A DNA stretch of 8,311 nucleotides from Oscillospiraceae bacterium (GTDB lineage Bacteria > Bacillota > Clostridia > Oscillospirales > Ruminococcaceae). The position numbers were made by a program, and so were the translations under genes. How positions within the stretch are numbered: the first letter of the stretch is position 1; each line of letters starts with the position of its first letter. The stretch is taken from the NCBI GenBank assembly GCA_020024175.1, contig JAHHUB010000074.1, positions 1-8,311 of the forward strand, in the 5' to 3' direction. The notes beneath the pieces were generated by a model. That model searched no databases. It saw nothing but the letters and a program-made list of their open reading frames with translations, and was not told where the DNA came from. Shown piece by piece: positions 6,550 to 8,311 of the stretch.

Positions 6550-7047
6550 ATGGCAACTTTAAATATAGTATTAGTAGAACCGCAAATTCCCCAAAATACG
6601 GGAAATATATCACGCACCTGTGCAGTAACAGGTGCCAGGCTGCATTTAGTGGGAAACTTAGGCTTTTCCATAGATGATAAGCACTTGAAAAGAGCAGGTC
6701 TTGACTACTGGAAATATCTTGATATAACTTATTATGATGATTGGCAGGATTTTACCAACAAAAATAACGGACAATTCTGCTACTTCAGCACAAAAGCATT
6801 AAATAATTACTGTGATGTTCAGTACAAAGACAATGTTTATCTTATTTTTGGCAGAGAGGACAAGGGACTTCCAGAAGAACTTCTTCATGAAAACAAAGAA
6901 AACTGTGTCAGAATACCTATGCTGGACACTTTAAGAAGCCTTAATTTATCAAATTCCGTGGCAATAGGAGCTTATGAAGTTCTGCGCCAATGGAATTTCC
7001 CGGAACTTAAAAATTACGGCAGTCTTACAAAATACAACTGGGATTAA
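6550..7047 (+). CDS. trmL: tRNA (cytidine(34)/uridine(34)-2'-O)-methyltransferase TrmL
   Basis: A SPOUT-fold methyltransferase that 2'-O-methylates the wobble nucleotide of leucine tRNAs, as a homodimer, using SAM. At 165 residues it matches the small YibK/TrmL type, with no extra RNA-binding domain. Motif 1 is NTGNISRT at 16-23, with KRAGLDYW at 47-54. Motif 2 is LIFGREDKGLP at 98-108. Motif 3 is RIPM at 121-124 followed by RSLNLSNSVAIGAYEVLRQ at 129-147; motifs 2 and 3 form the trefoil knot and SAM site. The ATG is preceded by GGAGA with six bases of spacing and by its own promoter. The degV gene follows after 11 bases, so the two are co-transcribed. Target specificity is known from E. coli and inferred here. 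Confidence 0.95.
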   Translation: MATLNIVLVEPQIPQNTGNISRTCAVTGARLHLVGNLGFSIDDKHLKRAGLDYWKYLDITYYDDWQDFTNKNNGQFCYFSTKALNNYCDVQYKDNVYLIFGREDKGLPEELLHENKENCVRIPMLDTLRSLNLSNSVAIGAYEVLRQWNFPELKNYGSLTKYNWD

Positions 7048-7058
7048 CGGAGGAAAAA

Positions 7059-7943
7059 ATGAATAATATACTGATAATGACCGATTCATCCAGTGATATT
7101 TCACTGGAAACGGAAAAAGAATACGGCATCAGGGTACTTAATATTCCACTAACTATAAATAACAAAGGTTACTATGAAAGAGTGGATTTTACCTATGATG
7201 ATTTTTATAAAATCTTAAATGAAAATGAACAAATTCCCTGTACTTCACATATCACTGCACCTATTTTCTGCGATGAATTTGAAAAAGCATATAACGAAGG
7301 CTATACAGATGTTATTTATGTATCCATAAATGAAATGGGTTCAGCTACATACAGTGCATCCATTAGTGGCAGAGATATGTTTTTTGAAGAACACCCTGAG
7401 GCTAAAGAAAAAATCAATATTCATTTTGTGCCTTCCAGAACTTTTTCCTTTGGTTATGGTTGGCCGGTTTTAAGTGCTGCCAAACTTCTCCGTGAAAAAA
7501 ATCTTTCCGCTGAAGAATTGGTGAAATTTCTCAAACAGGAATTAAAAGAAGTTGATGTATGCTTTATAATGCAGACTCTTAAGTTTGCAAAGAAAAGCGG
7601 CAGACTCAGTGCCACTTCCGCATTTGTAGGTGAAATGCTGGGCATAAGGCCTCTTATTATTTTCAGAGAAGGTAAAAGTGTTATTAACGAAAAAGTAAGA
7701 GGAGACAAAAATATTGTTTCTGCTCTGGCAAATTACTACCTTAAAAATGTGGGTGAAAATAAGGATTACTATATTATTACAGGCGAAGATGAAGGTATTG
7801 GCGACGAACTGGAAAACGCAATTTTTGAAAAAACAGGGAAGAAGGCTCTGGGCAGAATTAAAGAAGGCGCTTCCATTTCCATTAATGCAGGCCCAAAAGT
7901 ATTGGCTGTAGTATTCCACAATAAAAACAAAAACGAGTTATAA
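7059..7943 (+). CDS. DegV family fatty-acid-binding protein
   Basis: DegV/FakB proteins are soluble two-domain lipid carriers; FakB types present fatty acids to the kinase FakA for phosphorylation. This one has 294 residues, close to the usual 280-290. The N-terminal signature TDSSSD is at 8-13, the lipid head-group loop is CTSHIT at 61-66, and the second head-group strand is SINEMGSATYSA at 89-100. The segment LKFAKKSGRLS at 174-184 corresponds to the family's LKKGGR(I/L)S, and GPKVLAVVF at 278-286 is the closing strand. The second head-group loop departs from the common SGLSGTY form, so ligand preference may differ. GGAGG precedes the ATG. It is downstream of trmL in one operon; no fakA homologue is in view, and FakA partners are often unlinked. 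Confidence 0.93.
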   Translation: MNNILIMTDSSSDISLETEKEYGIRVLNIPLTINNKGYYERVDFTYDDFYKILNENEQIPCTSHITAPIFCDEFEKAYNEGYTDVIYVSINEMGSATYSASISGRDMFFEEHPEAKEKINIHFVPSRTFSFGYGWPVLSAAKLLREKNLSAEELVKFLKQELKEVDVCFIMQTLKFAKKSGRLSATSAFVGEMLGIRPLIIFREGKSVINEKVRGDKNIVSALANYYLKNVGENKDYYIITGEDEGIGDELENAIFEKTGKKALGRIKEGASISINAGPKVLAVVFHNKNKNEL

Positions 7944-7978
7944 TTAAAATTGCGTTGCTGTACATTTTCAGAAATTAA

Positions 7979-8000
7979 ATCCACAATTTGGATATTTTAA
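7979..8000 (+). terminator. weak possible terminator of the trmL-degV operon
   Basis: ATCCA (7979-7983) and TGGAT (7989-7993) form a 5-bp stem followed by ATTTTAATTTT on the plus strand. The stem is short, so termination here is uncertain; the larger hairpin at 8015-8050 lacks a plus-strand T run. Confidence 0.3.
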
Positions 8001-8004
8001 TTTT

Positions 8005-8050
8005 GTAAAACAAACTCCTGATATTTTAGAACATTCTAAAATATCAAGAG
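8005..8050 (-). terminator. terminator of the minus-strand RNA candidate
   Basis: The arms 8015-8031 and 8034-8050 form a 17-bp hairpin with a 2-base centre. On the minus strand it is followed by TTTGTTTT (8007-8014), while the plus strand continues TCGATTTG. The single imperfect pair is U-G in a minus transcript but C-A in a plus transcript, which again favours the minus strand. Confidence 0.7.
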
Positions 8051-8056
8051 TCGATT

Positions 8057-8233
8057 TGTCAAGGGGGAATTCTGCATTTCAATACGGCTTTGAAAAAGTG
8101 GAGGGGTTGAACCCTCTTAGCTGCATAGTACTACCTGCCGAAGAAGGCAGCCATTCCCCCTCGGAGAGCGCACGACTGCCGCAGGCAGTACCACCGCCCA
8201 CTTGTGGGTGGTGAGTAAGTGCGCCCTTGGATT
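8057..8233 (-). ncRNA. candidate structured non-coding RNA, unassigned
   Basis: A GC-rich block in AT-rich surroundings with no plausible coding frame and many nested helices. Domain A (read on the minus strand) is 8225-8227 through GCGCAC (8219-8224) pairing back to 8165-8173. It encloses two hairpins, at 8192-8213 and 8175-8189 (ACTGCC/GGCAGT). Domain B is closed by 8153-8163 with 8060-8070 (GGGGGAAT/ATTCCCCC core). It encloses hairpins at 8136-8151 (CTGCC/GGCAG), about 8101-8116 (GAGGG/CCCTC) and about 8077-8095. Outer-helix imperfections at 8061/8162 and 8167/8225 are G-U on the minus strand but A-C on the plus strand. One pair (8196/8209) favours the plus strand. The minus-strand terminator at 8005-8050 follows directly. 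The ends are estimated. It resembles none of tmRNA, SRP RNA, RNase P RNA, 6S RNA or the common riboswitches as I remember them; the raiA motif or another clade-specific RNA cannot be excluded. Confidence 0.68.
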
Positions 8234-8246
8234 AGGCGAATCATAA

Positions 8247-8274
8247 TTGACTATTTTTTTTAAAATGATATGAT
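8247..8274 (+). promoter_or_regulatory. promoter for a gene beyond the right edge
   Basis: TTGACT (8247-8252), a 16-base spacer holding eight T then four A, and TATGAT (8269-8274), each box one mismatch from consensus. The start would be near 8281. No start codon for the gene is in view. Confidence 0.5.
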
Positions 8275-8294
8275 TTAAGCATTAACTAAATCAA
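8265..8294 (-). promoter_or_regulatory. possible promoter of the minus-strand RNA candidate
   Basis: The minus strand has TTGATT (8289-8294), an 18-base spacer and TATCAT (8265-8270), giving a start near 8258. An alternative -10, TATGAT at 8240-8245, would start closer to the structured block but lacks a -35. Both are tentative and overlap the divergent plus-strand promoter. Confidence 0.3.
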
Positions 8295-8311
8295 AATATT
8301 CTTAACAGAAT

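Noticed and set aside
8057..8062. TTGACA on the minus strand as a promoter downstream of the RNA candidate
   Set aside because: No usable -10 lies at 16-18 bases; the segment is better explained as part of the closing helix of the RNA.
8057..8242. 5S rRNA, tmRNA, T-box, S-box or cobalamin riboswitch at the right end
   Set aside because: Short stretches recall 5S rRNA and T-box motifs, but the diagnostic conserved elements (tmRNA tag and tRNA-like end, T-box GGUGG-N-ACCGCG, B12 box) are missing, and no regulated gene follows.

Overview
The window is AT-rich DNA with short Shine-Dalgarno-led genes, strong sigma-A-type promoters, CCA-encoding tRNA genes and protein families typical of low-GC Gram-positives. 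It most likely comes from an anaerobic member of the Clostridia (Bacillota). The order is ordinary chromosomal housekeeping plus a few orphan genes. There is no phage, transposon, CRISPR or defence gene. No species-level assignment is possible by eye.

Layout. Positions 1-150 hold at most the last codons of a plus-strand gene and a hairpin terminator. A minus-strand tRNA operon follows: two tandem promoters (539-567 and 457-485), tRNA-Thr(TGT), a perfect 13-bp palindrome in the spacer, tRNA-Tyr(GTA) and a terminator at 197-237. Upstream of it, also on the minus strand, is a two-gene unit. It encodes a Cof-type HAD phosphatase followed, with a single base between them, by a CitX-like phosphoribosyl-dephospho-CoA transferase that starts at TTG. 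No citrate lyase gene is visible.

Divergent from that unit, a plus-strand operon encodes a METTL25/GSTCD-like methyltransferase (Methyltransf_32 type) and oligoendopeptidase F. It ends at a strong terminator (5068-5107). A single gene with its own promoter follows: a DUF2812-like membrane protein with three predicted membrane segments and an unrecognised C-terminal domain. Next is an operon of trmL (tRNA wobble 2'-O-methyltransferase) and a DegV-family fatty-acid-binding protein.

The right end (7944-8311) has no protein gene but contains the most interesting object. It is a roughly 180-base GC-rich, multi-helix segment in AT-rich surroundings, convergent with degV and followed on the minus strand by a 17-bp hairpin and T-rich tract. 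Helix imperfections favour transcription from the minus strand. I could not match it from memory to tmRNA, SRP RNA, RNase P RNA, 6S RNA or the common riboswitches, so it is presented as an unassigned structured RNA candidate. A likely plus-strand promoter at 8247-8274 points to another gene beyond the right edge.

Functional links are modest. TrmL and the tRNA operon concern translation. PepF and the methyltransferase are co-transcribed without an obvious pathway link. CitX and the HAD enzyme are translationally coupled but stand apart from any citrate lyase cluster in view.
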